Assembly: GCA_009702325.1 (NCBI GenBank)
Contig: WLID01000010.1
Location: 1-51,323, forward strand
DNA from: Actinomycetota bacterium
Lineage (GTDB): Bacteria; Actinomycetota; Thermoleophilia; Gaiellales; Gaiellaceae
Length of the DNA stretch: 51,323 nt
Direction: 5' to 3'
Positions 8,168 to 17,084 of the stretch are shown piece after piece; position 1 is the stretch's first letter, and each line of letters opens with the position of its first letter. A program made the translations under genes and the position numbers. Under the pieces are notes generated by a model. The model was not told where the DNA came from and did not search any database. It saw only the letters and a list, made by a program, of their open reading frames with translations.

Positions 8168-9322
8168 GTGGGCAACCGCACCGAACCGACGCTCCTCCTG
8201 ATCAGTCGTCGCGCCTTCTATCCGGTGCACGCGGCCGTGCTCCGAGCGCTCGCCACAACGTACGAGGTCAGCGTTGCTGTTCTTGGCGCGGAGGAGCAAG
8301 AACTGCCCGATGTTCATCGAAGTCTCGGCTGGGTGACCCCTGACGAGCTGCGTGAATGGGGCATTCGTGTGGAGCTGCTCCCGCCGAGCGGTGCCGATTG
8401 GGCAGATGACGCTGCGGCGATTCGCAACTGCCTTGCCGGCGTCGATCCCGACGCAGTGTGGGTGCAGGAGGAGCCGGTCGACCTCATCGCGCTCGAGGTG
8501 CTGGCCGCGTACCGCCGACAGCGCGAACGTCCTCGCATCGGCTGTGCGGTGTGCGAGAACATCTTTCAGCGAGGCGATCTACGCACGCGGCTTCGGCGCC
8601 GTCATCTGTGGCCACGTCTTGATGTGCTGCTGCCGGTCGCGCAGGCGTCTCTTGCTGGTGTGCGCGCTGTTGGCATGCCTCGTTCAATCGCGTCGGCCGA
8701 GCTGGTCGCAGGAATCGACGCGCCGACAGACCTTTTACTGCGTGCTCCGCGCAGCGGGGTTAGCGACTTCCGCATCGGTTTCGTTGGGCGGCTTGTTCCC
8801 GAGAAGGGTTGGGCCGACGTCTTGGCTGCGTTGGTTGAGCTGCCGGGCACATCCGCGGCATTTGCGGGTGACGGCCCCGATCGAGACGCTCTGGTTGCCG
8901 CTCTCGCCCAGCCAAGCCTTGGTGGACGTGCCGCCTGGGAGGGTCTGCTCGCGAAGGACGACCTCTGGAACTTCTATCGCTCGCTCGACTGCTTGGTCGT
9001 CCCCTCGCGCACGACAGCCACGTGGAAGGAGCAGTTCGGCGCTGTGATCGCTGACGCGTTCGCCGTCGGCGTTCCGGTGGTCGCGTTCGATAGCGGCGCA
9101 ATCGCCGAAGTGGTCGGTGATGCAGGGATCGTCGTTCCCGAGGGTGATGTGGAAGCCCTTACAGCGGCGCTTGCGCGCGTACGCGACGAGCGCCACCTGC
9201 GCGAACAGCTCGCAACCGCCGGGCGCGCCCGGTACGAGACGGAGTTCTCGATTAACGCGTACGCCGGGAAGATCGCTGCCGCCTACGGTCTCCGCCGTCG
9301 GTCGTCGGCAGGCGTCGCATAG
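8168..9322 (+). CDS. GT4 glycosyltransferase
   Basis: A GT-B protein of 384 residues if the GTG at 8168 is the start. It opens TLLLISRRAFYPVHAAVLRALA. The C-terminal domain starts near residue 210 with FRIGFVGRLVPEKGWADVL, the usual donor-domain entry of GT4 enzymes (VGR...EKG). The EX7E region is present as EQFGAVIAD with the last Glu replaced by Asp. An ATG at 8105 in the same frame would overlap the divergent gene and add 21 residues with no family counterpart, so I prefer 8168; a GTG at 8131-8133 is the alternative. It is a single plus-strand gene between minus-strand operons and meets the GT61 gene tail to tail 6 bp later. Confidence 0.82.
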   Translation: MGNRTEPTLLLISRRAFYPVHAAVLRALATTYEVSVAVLGAEEQELPDVHRSLGWVTPDELREWGIRVELLPPSGADWADDAAAIRNCLAGVDPDAVWVQEEPVDLIALEVLAAYRRQRERPRIGCAVCENIFQRGDLRTRLRRRHLWPRLDVLLPVAQASLAGVRAVGMPRSIASAELVAGIDAPTDLLLRAPRSGVSDFRIGFVGRLVPEKGWADVLAALVELPGTSAAFAGDGPDRDALVAALAQPSLGGRAAWEGLLAKDDLWNFYRSLDCLVVPSRTTATWKEQFGAVIADAFAVGVPVVAFDSGAIAEVVGDAGIVVPEGDVEALTAALARVRDERHLREQLATAGRARYETEFSINAYAGKIAAAYGLRRRSSAGVA

Positions 9323-9328
9323 ATCTCG

Positions 9329-10582
9329 CTAGTACCGCTCGTCGGTCAAGGCGCCCGTTCCCAATGCGTACTGCAAGAGGCGATTGAGCTTCGCCGGCTC
9401 GATTCGCGCGTCGCTGCCGTGCCCGAGGTCTTCGGCGAGCGCGTACCAGTACTCGATGCCGAGGCCCGCCGACGCGCGAGCGACGCTATGGTCGAACAGT
9501 CTGGGGTTGAGAATCTCGATCACCTTCGAGCCGTCGCCCATGAACAGGACGTTGTAGTTGCCAGCTCCGTGGTAGCCCGCGAGAACAGCGGTCTCGGCGA
9601 AGAGGCGCACCTGCTCGGCGGGCGAGAGCTCGTCGGGACGCACGATCTCGAACTCGTGCTGATCGAGCACAGGTAGGAGATCTTGCTCGTTCACGATCGA
9701 CCGACGGACCCCGGCGCGGCTGAGCCAGATACGACGAGACGGCACGGTCGTCTCTGGATGACCCGCCCCTCGGCGGATCGTGGCGCGCAGCTCTCGCAGC
9801 AGGTCGCCACGGGGCACGATGGCGCGTTCCGACGCCCGAAGGAGTGTGAGGTGTTCGACCCGATACCACCCTGCCTCGACGGGAAGCAGCGCCGCCTCGT
9901 GGACGCCCGCGAGCTGCGGAAGCTCGCGATGGAACGGGAGCATCGGACTTGGCACAAGCACGCGCGTGTCGGGTGGGAGTACGCCGGCAAGCGCGAGACG
10001 CGGGAGCGCATCCATCAGCCAATGGGCGTAGTTGATCTCTCCATCCCACGTGAGCAGCGAGACGTGGCGTCCAGGCAGCCGAGGCATGTCGGGGCCGGGT
10101 TGAGGGAACGCACGGGGGCGGCCAGTGAAAAGTGACTCCGACACGAATGTTCCATCCGCTGTGAAGACCGCTCCCTCGGGGGCGTAGACGATCGCATCGG
10201 GAATCTCGCAGCTGAACGCTTCTGGAACCGGGTAGCGCGTGAAGGCCGCGAGGCTCGAGAAGTAGATCTCCGACGCATCACGGCTTCGTGCTTCGACGGT
10301 GGCACGGTGGTTGGCGACGAGATTCCTGCCTTCGAGCAACACGTTGAGGGCGTCCTCTTGGAGCGCGCGGGAGGGAGGGCGTGTCTCGAATGTGGCAGGT
10401 CGCAGCACCCGAAGGCCCAACCCTGCCGCCGCTGCGCTCTCGTGGAGGCTCTCGATCGCCGGTGGAGTGAAGCGATCTGTCGTTCCGCCTGCCCGCCGAT
10501 ATGCCCGTCGCGCGAGCCACGGCAGGAGATAGCGCCGAGCGAGTCGGCTCGACAGGATGCGATGCTTCGTCGCGCCGATCAC
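9329..10582 (-). CDS. GT61-family (DUF563) glycosyltransferase
   Basis: 417 residues with the two hallmarks of the family. HWLMDALPRL at residues 187-196 follows the conserved tryptophan-rich strand (LLTWDGEINYA). AGYHGAGNYNVLFM lies near residues 340-353 and forms the nucleotide-sugar pocket in this family. Upstream of the first hallmark is the variable N-terminal region with YAPEGAVFTADG. GT61 members in bacteria are poorly characterised, with xylosyl or hexosyl transfer reported for eukaryotic relatives, so the donor is unknown. The start is GTG and overlaps the stop of the GT2 gene upstream as GTGA. It is the last gene of the four-gene minus-strand run 13732 to 9329. Confidence 0.88.
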   Translation of the reverse strand: MIGATKHRILSSRLARRYLLPWLARRAYRRAGGTTDRFTPPAIESLHESAAAAGLGLRVLRPATFETRPPSRALQEDALNVLLEGRNLVANHRATVEARSRDASEIYFSSLAAFTRYPVPEAFSCEIPDAIVYAPEGAVFTADGTFVSESLFTGRPRAFPQPGPDMPRLPGRHVSLLTWDGEINYAHWLMDALPRLALAGVLPPDTRVLVPSPMLPFHRELPQLAGVHEAALLPVEAGWYRVEHLTLLRASERAIVPRGDLLRELRATIRRGAGHPETTVPSRRIWLSRAGVRRSIVNEQDLLPVLDQHEFEIVRPDELSPAEQVRLFAETAVLAGYHGAGNYNVLFMGDGSKVIEILNPRLFDHSVARASAGLGIEYWYALAEDLGHGSDARIEPAKLNRLLQYALGTGALTDERY

Positions 10583-11568
10583 GGTCGTACAGCCTTCCCG
10601 AACGCGGCGAGTGGCGCCAGAGGGTCAAGTCGCATAACGGAAGCAAGGAGTCGCCGATCACGGACAACGGAACGTGGTGCCGCGACCGTGAGGCGTCGTG
10701 CAAGTCGCCGTGTCTCGTCGCGAAGGTCGGCGCCGCTATGAGTGGCCAATCGCCGCGAGGCTTCAAGGATCGTTCGGGCTGCCGACCGTTGCGGTGCGTC
10801 GAGGAACTGCGGGAACCCCTGCGCGAGATGGCGTGCCGCCGTGACGTCCTCGTTGCCGACGATGAGCCCGAGTGCCGCGAGGTTGCGACGCGCAACTTCG
10901 GTGGCGGCAGCTTCTTGGCGATCAGCGCGCGTGCTGCTCACCTGAGACGCGTGCACGCGATAGGCGACAAGCGGCGCCGGCAGGTTGCAGCCCTCGCCGA
11001 GGGCTAGGAGTTCGCTCCAGAGCCCGTAATCCTCACTCGGTTCGAGCGTGGGGTCGTAGGCATGTCCGAGCGTCCGAATGTCGCGGGTGCGAAACGCGAC
11101 ACTCGAGTGAACGAACGGATTTTGGAACAGAGCGCGCACACGAATCTCCGCATCGCTTCGCGGCTGACGATCGATGCGGAGCGGCTCGCCTGTGGCGTCG
11201 ATCAGCTCGACGTCGCTGCCGACAATCGCAAGGCGGTCGTTGCGCGTGAAGGCATCGACCTGAGCTGCGACCCGGCCGGGACGCGATAGGTCGTCGGCAT
11301 CTTGGCGTACGAGGATCTCTCCGCGCGCCCGCTCGATGGCGATGTTGAGAGCGTGGGTGTAGCCGCCGTTTTCGGCGAGTTCGATCAGCACGAGCCGTGG
11401 GTCAGTGATCTGTCGGAGCAGCTCTCGTGTCCCATCGGTCGAGCCGTCGTCGATCACGATCAGCTCAAGGTCGGTGAACGTTTGCGCAAGGATCGACACA
11501 ACGGCGCTCTTCACGAAGGGCGCTGCGTTATAGGCAGGCATAAGCACGCTGACTGCGGGGACGCTCAT
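10579..11568 (-). CDS. GT2 family glycosyltransferase
   Basis: 329 residues with a GT-A domain at the N terminus: VSVLMPAYNAAPFV (6-19), LIVIDDGSTDGT near 35-46, and the metal-binding RQDADD near 93-98 where the DxD lies. A helical region follows after residue 230, as is usual for exopolysaccharide GT2 enzymes. It is expected to act at the cytoplasmic face on a polyprenyl-linked acceptor. ATGA overlap with the GT4 gene upstream and GTGA overlap with the GT61 gene downstream place it inside a coupled operon. Donor and linkage cannot be inferred. Confidence 0.88.
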   Translation of the reverse strand: MSVPAVSVLMPAYNAAPFVKSAVVSILAQTFTDLELIVIDDGSTDGTRELLRQITDPRLVLIELAENGGYTHALNIAIERARGEILVRQDADDLSRPGRVAAQVDAFTRNDRLAIVGSDVELIDATGEPLRIDRQPRSDAEIRVRALFQNPFVHSSVAFRTRDIRTLGHAYDPTLEPSEDYGLWSELLALGEGCNLPAPLVAYRVHASQVSSTRADRQEAAATEVARRNLAALGLIVGNEDVTAARHLAQGFPQFLDAPQRSAARTILEASRRLATHSGADLRDETRRLARRLTVAAPRSVVRDRRLLASVMRLDPLAPLAAFGKAVRP

Positions 11569-12656
11569 CGCACGAGCTCCGCAAAGAGTTCGAGATGCCG
11601 CTGCGTCCAGGACGAGAGATCGAAACGCTCGACGGCTCGAGCGCGTGCCGCACGCGCCAACGACTCACGCTCAGACGCCACTGCGAGTACCGCCCGCGCG
11701 AGTTCTGCGGGGTCGGGAGGAACGTCGTCATCCCAGCTCGCCGTTGACGAAACGCTGACACCGGCCTCGTCACCGACGAGTTCTGGAACCCCACCGCTTC
11801 GCGAGTACACGACCGGGAGACCGCAGGCCATCGCTTCGATCACAACGGAGGGGCATGGATCGTTCACCTTGGTGTGGAGCAGTACGTGTGCGTCGCCGAG
11901 GATCCGTGGCGCGTCGATCTGGCTGTACGGCCCCAAGAAGTGGACGTGAGCTTGCACTCCTAGTTCCGTGAGCAGCTGGGCGGCGTCGGCGGCCGCCACG
12001 TCGGGCGAAGCAAAGCGCAGGCGACCCGTCACGACAAGTTCCGCATCGGGACGTTCGTTCCGCACGAGCGCCAATGTCTGGGCGGCGGTCTCGAAGCGAT
12101 AACGCTGAAACTGGTCGCCGCCGAGGAGCAGCCGGAGGCCCGGCGGTGGGGGTGAGGCGGGCGGCGTGAAGACCGACGTGTCGACGGCGTTGTAGAGGAT
12201 CTCGAAACGCTCGGTGCGCGGGCCGAGGAAGCGGTCGGCTGACGCTTTGCAGAAGACGCTCTGGAAGAAGACGTGGTCGCTTTGGTGCAGAAGCTCTGCG
12301 AGCGGCGCGTTGATCGCCTCGGTTTCGGCTCCCGCCCACGCGGGGTAGGCGACCCCGTTTTGGTTGACAACCACGGTGGCTCCCCGCGACCGAGCGCGTG
12401 CGACGGCATCGCGCCAGTCAGGGGCAAGGCTGCTCGATCCGAGATAGAGGACGTTGAACCGCAGCCCGTGGTGGGGAAGTGTCTCAGCGAGGCGTTGGAA
12501 CTTGATGATGCCGCCACCTGCTGGCTGGTCGGGCGCCGGAATCGCTTCGGTTCCGTAGGAGACCGCGATCGAACGCCCCTTCGCTCGCGGTGCGAGCCGG
12601 GTGGCGAGGTCGACGGCGCTTCGCCGGCCACGGATCACGACGCTCCGGAGCTTCAT
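11565..12656 (-). CDS. GT4 glycosyltransferase
   Basis: 363 residues. The N-terminal domain opens with SIAVSYGTEAIPAPDQPAGGG (residues 29-49), the sugar-acceptor loop of a GT-B enzyme, and contains VNQNGVAYPAWAG near 110. The C-terminal domain contains FEILYNAVDTSVF (near 170) and then LLLGGDQFQRYR. The donor site is HTKVNDPCPSVVIEAMACGLPVVYSRSGGVPELVG; here the first Glu of EX7E is replaced but the closing E-A-M-A-C-G-L-P is intact. It overlaps both neighbours by ATGA junctions and is probably translated in step with them. Confidence 0.87.
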   Translation of the reverse strand: MKLRSVVIRGRRSAVDLATRLAPRAKGRSIAVSYGTEAIPAPDQPAGGGIIKFQRLAETLPHHGLRFNVLYLGSSSLAPDWRDAVARARSRGATVVVNQNGVAYPAWAGAETEAINAPLAELLHQSDHVFFQSVFCKASADRFLGPRTERFEILYNAVDTSVFTPPASPPPPGLRLLLGGDQFQRYRFETAAQTLALVRNERPDAELVVTGRLRFASPDVAAADAAQLLTELGVQAHVHFLGPYSQIDAPRILGDAHVLLHTKVNDPCPSVVIEAMACGLPVVYSRSGGVPELVGDEAGVSVSSTASWDDDVPPDPAELARAVLAVASERESLARAARARAVERFDLSSWTQRHLELFAELVR

Positions 12657-13732
12657 CGGGCGACCTGATCGAAGATCGCAAGGGTCTGCTCGCGCATGCG
12701 GTCGGCTGAAAACTCGCGCGCCACCCGAGCGCGGCCAGCGTGTGCCAACGAGCGTCGGAGCTGCGGGTCATCGCGGAGCCGAACAAGCGCGGCGGCCAGC
12801 TCGGCAGGAGCCTCGGCAGCAACCAGAAGGCCAGACTCGCCATCGTGGACGAGGGACGGCAGGCCTCCAACCGCCGTTGCGATCACGGGCCGTGAGCGGG
12901 CCATCGCTTCAAGTGCGACAAGAGGAAGTCCCTCGTCGCGAGAGGGCAGGACGAGTCCATCGCTCGCATCGAGGAGCTCGTCGAGATCGTTTCGATGGCC
13001 GAGAAACTCGACGCGTTCGCCCAAGCCAAGGTCGGACACTTGGCGTTCGAGGTCGCTTCTGAATGAGCCGCCCTCGAGGTCGTCGCCCACGAACCGAACT
13101 TGGATGTCGGCGGGCGCCAGAGCGAGCGCGGCGAGAAGCACGTCCTGCCCCTTCACTGCCGCGAGGCGTGCTGCACAGACAAGCGTGAGCCCAGGGCTTT
13201 GCGGCGGATCGGTATCGGGCCCGAGTGCGACACCGTTCCGTACAACGGAGACGCGTTCGGCGGGTGCCCCGCTTGCGATGAGCTGGTCGCGAACAGGCTC
13301 CGACACGGCGACGAACGCAGCGGGGATCTTGATCGTCCCACGCTCAATCAGGTGCTGGAGCCGCGCCACCGAGGGACGCCCGCTGTAGTGCTCGACGATG
13401 TGGGAATGCTGGACGAGCGGGATTCGCGCGAACGAGGCAGCGAGCCGCGCCAGCTGGTTGCCGACGTAGAGCGAGTGCGTATTGACGAGGTTGCACCGCG
13501 CACCCTTGAGCGTGCGGGCGAAGCCGCGTGCCTGGTCGATGCGGTAGCTCCGTGCGAGCGGCAGTCGAGCGACAGCAATCCCGTCGGCCTCAAGGCGCGC
13601 AGCCATCGGCCCACCCGTCGGCAGAAAGGCGAGCGGGGTCCCGCCGCGGTCACGGACGCCACGCATGAGCTCGTGCGCGACCACTTGGCCTCCGGTCACG
13701 TTGCCGTCGATGAGGAGGAACGCGACTCTCAT
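12653..13732 (-). CDS. GT4 glycosyltransferase
   Basis: 359 residues and a canonical GT4 layout: AFLLIDGNVTGGQVVAHEL at the N terminus, VNTHSLYVGNQLAR near 85, VVRNGVAL near 165, CAARLAAVKGQDVLL near 185, and the EX7E segment SRDEGLPLVALEAMARSRPVIATAVGGLPSLV near 265. This is the first gene of the minus-strand run 13732-9329; its promoter is probably in the 103-bp divergent gap upstream. The ATG at 13732 has only a weak Shine-Dalgarno (GGCGG about 13 nt upstream). The product is likely a hexosyl transferase acting on the growing repeat unit. Confidence 0.9.
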   Translation of the reverse strand: MRVAFLLIDGNVTGGQVVAHELMRGVRDRGGTPLAFLPTGGPMAARLEADGIAVARLPLARSYRIDQARGFARTLKGARCNLVNTHSLYVGNQLARLAASFARIPLVQHSHIVEHYSGRPSVARLQHLIERGTIKIPAAFVAVSEPVRDQLIASGAPAERVSVVRNGVALGPDTDPPQSPGLTLVCAARLAAVKGQDVLLAALALAPADIQVRFVGDDLEGGSFRSDLERQVSDLGLGERVEFLGHRNDLDELLDASDGLVLPSRDEGLPLVALEAMARSRPVIATAVGGLPSLVHDGESGLLVAAEAPAELAAALVRLRDDPQLRRSLAHAGRARVAREFSADRMREQTLAIFDQVAR

Positions 13733-13790
13733 CGGCCCGTTGTCACCGCCCTGCGCGGTGTCGACCGCCGAAGGTCCGGGGACACAGGAC

Positions 13791-13797
13791 TAGTATA
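13791..13797. promoter_or_regulatory. Overlapping divergent -10-like elements in the 13733-13835 gap
   Basis: The minus strand reads TATACT (13797 to 13792), a near-consensus -10 that would serve the GT4 operon with a leader of about 50 nt. The plus strand reads TAGTAT (13791-13796) over the same CTAG core, upstream of the leader ORF at 13810. The 103-bp gap between genes otherwise holds only the AGGAGG at 13797-13802. No clear -35 is visible for either direction. Confidence 0.4.
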
Positions 13798-13809
13798 GGA
13801 GGCCACCCG

Positions 13810-13839
13810 ATGAGCCTTCCGGGTCGCGACACCTCATGA
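13810..13839 (+). CDS. 9-codon leader ORF (MSLPGRDTS) overlapping the epimerase start
   Basis: ATG at 13810 is preceded by a perfect AGGAGG at 13797-13802 with 7-nt spacing, the strongest Shine-Dalgarno I found in the window. The frame closes after nine codons at a TGA (13837-13839) that overlaps the ATG of the following SDR gene as ATGA. The SDR start has no good ribosome-binding site of its own, so its translation may depend on ribosomes ending this mini-ORF. The peptide has no run of one amino acid that would suggest attenuation. It could instead be a chance ORF if the TAGTAT at 13791 is the real -10. Confidence 0.45.
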   Translation: MSLPGRDTS

Positions 13840-14900
13840 AATGGATCATCACCGGAATCGCCGGTTTTATTGGCTGTAACACCGCCCGCCTCCTGGCGCA
13901 GCGCGGCGATGTCGTGATCGGGATCGATGACCTCTCCCGGCCGGGAGCGGATCTCAACCTACGGTGGCTGAACGAGCAGCAGACCGTGGCGGCGTTTCAT
14001 CGCGTCGACGTACGCGATCACGCCGCGTTGTCAGCCGTCTTTGCCGAGCACGCAGACGCGGACGCCGTGCTCCACCTCGCGGGTCAGGTCGCGGTGACAA
14101 CCTCGATTCGCGCACCGCGTGCCGACTTTGAAATCAATGCGCTCGGCACGTTCAACGTGTGTGAAGCCGTGCGGCTCCACACGTCGAAGGCATTGCTGAT
14201 CAACGCGTCGACGAACAAGGTCTACGGCGCCGACGCTGGGCCGCTTGAACTGCGCGACGGTCGTTGGTTCGATCCGGCGGCGCCGCTCGGAACGCGCGAA
14301 GATCGGCCGCTCGACTTCCACTCGCCCTATGCGTGTTCGAAGGGAGTTGCCGACCAATACGTCCTCGACTACCACCGAACCTACGGCGTCAACACGGTCT
14401 CGCTCCGCCAGTCGTGCATTTTCGGGCCGCGGCAATATGGAATCGAGGATCAGGGGTGGGTCGCCTGGATGAGCTTGGCAGCGCTCTCCAAGATCCCGTT
14501 CACGATCTTCGGTGACGGGCGTCAGGTGCGAGACCTGCTCTTCGTCGATGATCTCGTCGACCTCTACATCCGTTGCGCCGAGAACCCGTCACTCGTGGCA
14601 GGGCAGGCGATCAATGCTGGCGGCGGGCCAACGAACGTGCTCTCGCTGCTTGAGCTGATCGCCTACCTCGAGACGCGTCTTGGAGTAGCTCCGACGTTCA
14701 CGTTCGACGAACCACGGCTCGGCGACCAGAAAGTGTTCGTCGCCGACGTCACACGTGCGCGCACGGTTCTCGGCTGGGAGCCGCAGGTCACCGTGCGCCA
14801 AGGCCTCGACACACTGCTCGACTGGCTCGGCGAACATCGCCACGAAGTGGCCGAGATCGTCGGCAGTCGCCGCCTCGATGCGGTCGCGACGACCGACTAA
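13836..14900 (+). CDS. NAD-dependent epimerase, CDP-paratose 2-epimerase-like extended SDR
   Basis: 354 residues of an extended short-chain dehydrogenase/reductase. The Rossmann motif is TGIAGFIG at 6-13 and the catalytic Tyr-Lys is YACSK at 165-169. The active-site strand reads STNKVYG at 125-131; this STNKVYG signature is characteristic of CDP-paratose 2-epimerase (tyvelose-type) and close relatives. A dTDP-glucose 4,6-dehydratase would normally show STDEVYG. The exact sugar nucleotide is inference, since no CDP-glucose dehydratase or paratose synthase gene is in the window. The ATG overlaps the stop of a 9-codon leader ORF, and two GT4 genes follow with overlaps of 23 and 4 nt, so sugar supply and transfer are encoded together. 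Confidence 0.82.
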   Translation: MKWIITGIAGFIGCNTARLLAQRGDVVIGIDDLSRPGADLNLRWLNEQQTVAAFHRVDVRDHAALSAVFAEHADADAVLHLAGQVAVTTSIRAPRADFEINALGTFNVCEAVRLHTSKALLINASTNKVYGADAGPLELRDGRWFDPAAPLGTREDRPLDFHSPYACSKGVADQYVLDYHRTYGVNTVSLRQSCIFGPRQYGIEDQGWVAWMSLAALSKIPFTIFGDGRQVRDLLFVDDLVDLYIRCAENPSLVAGQAINAGGGPTNVLSLLELIAYLETRLGVAPTFTFDEPRLGDQKVFVADVTRARTVLGWEPQVTVRQGLDTLLDWLGEHRHEVAEIVGSRRLDAVATTD

Positions 14901-16020
14901 CTCGGCTCGCGTCGGAATCGACGCAAGCAGCCTGTCGGTGCGGGGGAAGGGTGTTGCCCGCTACCTCGCGGAAATGTTGCCGCGTCTGGCGGAGGTGGAC
15001 ACGCATCTCGACCTGGTCGTGCTCGCCGAAGTGGCTGCGTCGCTGCCGCCCGGTGCCGAAGGGCTCTCACGCCAAGCGATCAATCCTCGACCAGCGTCGG
15101 TGTGGGAGCAGGTTGGCATGCCCCGTGCGGCGCGTAGCGGGCGTCTTGGGCTGCTGCATTCCACGAGTGATCGCCTTCCCGTCGCTACGTCGACCCCGCT
15201 CTCGCTCTACCTCTTCGAAGACCCCAAATATCGGGAGGCGATGAGCGGACGGGAAGGCGGTGTACGGCACCGAGTTGCCGGTGCGCTCGTGCGCGGTCTC
15301 TTCCCCGTCAGCCTTCGGCGGGCGGGGATCGTGATGGTGAGTTCGGAAGCAACGCGAGCTGACGTTCTCGCTCGCGGCGTTTCCGACGATCGCATCCGCC
15401 TTGTGTATCCAGGTGTTTCACCCGCGTTCCGGCCCGCGCATGACGCCCAGGAGCTCGCGGCGATACACGCCCGGCTTGGCTTTCCAGACGGGTACGTCCT
15501 GCACTTCTCGTCCGACGATCCTCGCGACAACTCCCGCGTTGCGTTCGAGGCGTACGCCGTAGCGTTCGCGCGGGAGCCAAGCCTCCCGCAGCTTGTCATC
15601 GCCGGCCCGGTCAACGCGCGTGCAGCGGAGCAGCGGGCGTTTGCGGAATCGCTTGGAATCCTCGACAGAACGCACTGGATCGGATACCTCTCGGGCGAGG
15701 CGTTGCTTGAGATCTACCGTGGCGCCGCGGCCTACATCGACCCGTCGCTCTACGAGGGATTCGGCTTTCAGGTCGCCGAGGCGCTCGCGTCGGGCACGCC
15801 GGTTGTCTGTTCGAACGCCACGTCGCTTCCCGAAGTTGTTGGTCAGGCAGGCGTGCTTGTAGCCCCCTCCGATGTTCGCGGGTTTGCCTCGGCGCTCGCC
15901 GAGCTTGCAACAGGTGACAGCGCACGTTGGCGAGAGGCGGGACCACAGCAGGCCGCACGGTTTCGTTGGGAGAGCACGGCACGTGAGACGGTCGCGGCAT
16001 GGGAGGAGCTCCTCGCATGA
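14878..16020 (+). CDS. GT4 glycosyltransferase (mannosyl/rhamnosyl-type)
   Basis: 380 residues counted from the ATG at 14878, which lies 23 nt inside the end of the SDR gene. Earlier in-frame codons would add about 41 residues encoded over the SDR gene with no family resemblance. The opening VGIDASSLSVRGKGVARYLAEMLPRL is typical of GT4 enzymes of the WbaZ/mannosyl type. The donor half contains VSSEATRADVLARG, RLVYPGVSPAFRP, VLHFSSDDPRDN and the EX7E site EGFGFQVAEALASGTPVVCSN. Both Glu residues of EX7E are present. The gene is coupled downstream to another GT4 by an ATGA junction. Confidence 0.88.
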   Translation: MRSRRPTNSARVGIDASSLSVRGKGVARYLAEMLPRLAEVDTHLDLVVLAEVAASLPPGAEGLSRQAINPRPASVWEQVGMPRAARSGRLGLLHSTSDRLPVATSTPLSLYLFEDPKYREAMSGREGGVRHRVAGALVRGLFPVSLRRAGIVMVSSEATRADVLARGVSDDRIRLVYPGVSPAFRPAHDAQELAAIHARLGFPDGYVLHFSSDDPRDNSRVAFEAYAVAFAREPSLPQLVIAGPVNARAAEQRAFAESLGILDRTHWIGYLSGEALLEIYRGAAAYIDPSLYEGFGFQVAEALASGTPVVCSNATSLPEVVGQAGVLVAPSDVRGFASALAELATGDSARWREAGPQQAARFRWESTARETVAAWEELLA

Positions 16021-17084
16021 GTCGCATCGCGCTCGCCTGCACAGGCCTTGGCTACGTCCCACGTGGCTTTGAGCGCTATACGCGCGAGCTGTTCGACACA
16101 GTTCGAGACGACGTGGACGTCACGTTGTATGCGGCCCGATCGCACGGCCCACGCGAAGTCGCCATCCGCGTACCTCATCGCGATGGGCTGCTTGCTCGTG
16201 TGGGTGATGAACGCGCCTACCACCTTGAGGTTGCTGCGTTTGCGGGGCGACTTGCTCTGAGGTTGCGACGGGACGGCATCGGCGTCGTGCACTACTCGGA
16301 GCCGTATCTCGGAAACGTGCTCGCGGCGCTCCGTCGTCGCCTCCGCCTTGACGTGCAGCTGCTCCTCACCGACGGGTTGGGACTTACGCCTGCGAGTGCA
16401 GCGCGCGCCGACCGTCTCCACGTACTGACGCCTCACGCCCACGCCGCTGCAATAGCCGGTGGTCGGGGCGCCGACGCACTGTTCGAGATCCCCTATGGCC
16501 TGAACGTCGGCGCGTTCCACGCCACCCACGAGCAGGCCGCGTCGCGAAGTCGTCTTGGACTCCCGATCGACGGCCGGATCGTTGTCGACGTCGCCGCGGT
16601 CAATGCCCGACACAAGCGCATCGATGTGCTCATCGACGAAGCTGCGAGGTTGCCGGCCGAATGGACGCTGGTGGTTGTTGGCGCGCCCGAGGAGCCGGAG
16701 CTGCTCGCGCGCGGGCGGGCGGCACTCGGCGATCGCTTCGTGCACGTGCGGCTGGCGCGCGAAGAGATGGTGCATGCGTATGCGGCAGCCGACGTGTTCG
16801 CACACGCTGCACGAGAGGAGGGGTTTGGGCTGGGAATCGTCGAGGCGATGGCTGCGGGGCTGCCGGTTGTGGTCAACCGCTCCGACCATTTCGCGTGGCT
16901 CATTGGCGACGAGAGCCAGCTCGTCGATGTCGACGAACCGGGCGCGATCGCAGCGGGGATCGTCGCGGCACACGCCGATGCGGCGGCACGCAATCGCGCC
17001 CGTGCTGAGACGTTCGACTGGAACGTGCTCGCGCCACGCTATGTCGAGATGTATCGCCGAGCTCAGCTCGGCACACGTCCGTAG
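16017..17084 (+). CDS. GT4 glycosyltransferase
   Basis: 355 residues from the ATG at 16017, which overlaps the previous stop as ATGA and has GGAGGAG 8 nt upstream; the longer frame at 15999 is less likely. N-terminal GT-B domain: ALACTGLGYVPRGFERYTRELF. Donor domain: EIPYGLNVGAFH, VVDVAAVNARHKRIDVLIDEA, and the EX7E site EGFGLGIVEAMAAGLPVVVNRS with both Glu residues. The gene ends the short plus-strand operon 13810-17084 and overlaps the minus-strand methyltransferase by 22 nt tail to tail, leaving no room for a separate terminator. Confidence 0.88.
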   Translation: MSRIALACTGLGYVPRGFERYTRELFDTVRDDVDVTLYAARSHGPREVAIRVPHRDGLLARVGDERAYHLEVAAFAGRLALRLRRDGIGVVHYSEPYLGNVLAALRRRLRLDVQLLLTDGLGLTPASAARADRLHVLTPHAHAAAIAGGRGADALFEIPYGLNVGAFHATHEQAASRSRLGLPIDGRIVVDVAAVNARHKRIDVLIDEAARLPAEWTLVVVGAPEEPELLARGRAALGDRFVHVRLAREEMVHAYAAADVFAHAAREEGFGLGIVEAMAAGLPVVVNRSDHFAWLIGDESQLVDVDEPGAIAAGIVAAHADAAARNRARAETFDWNVLAPRYVEMYRRAQLGTRP

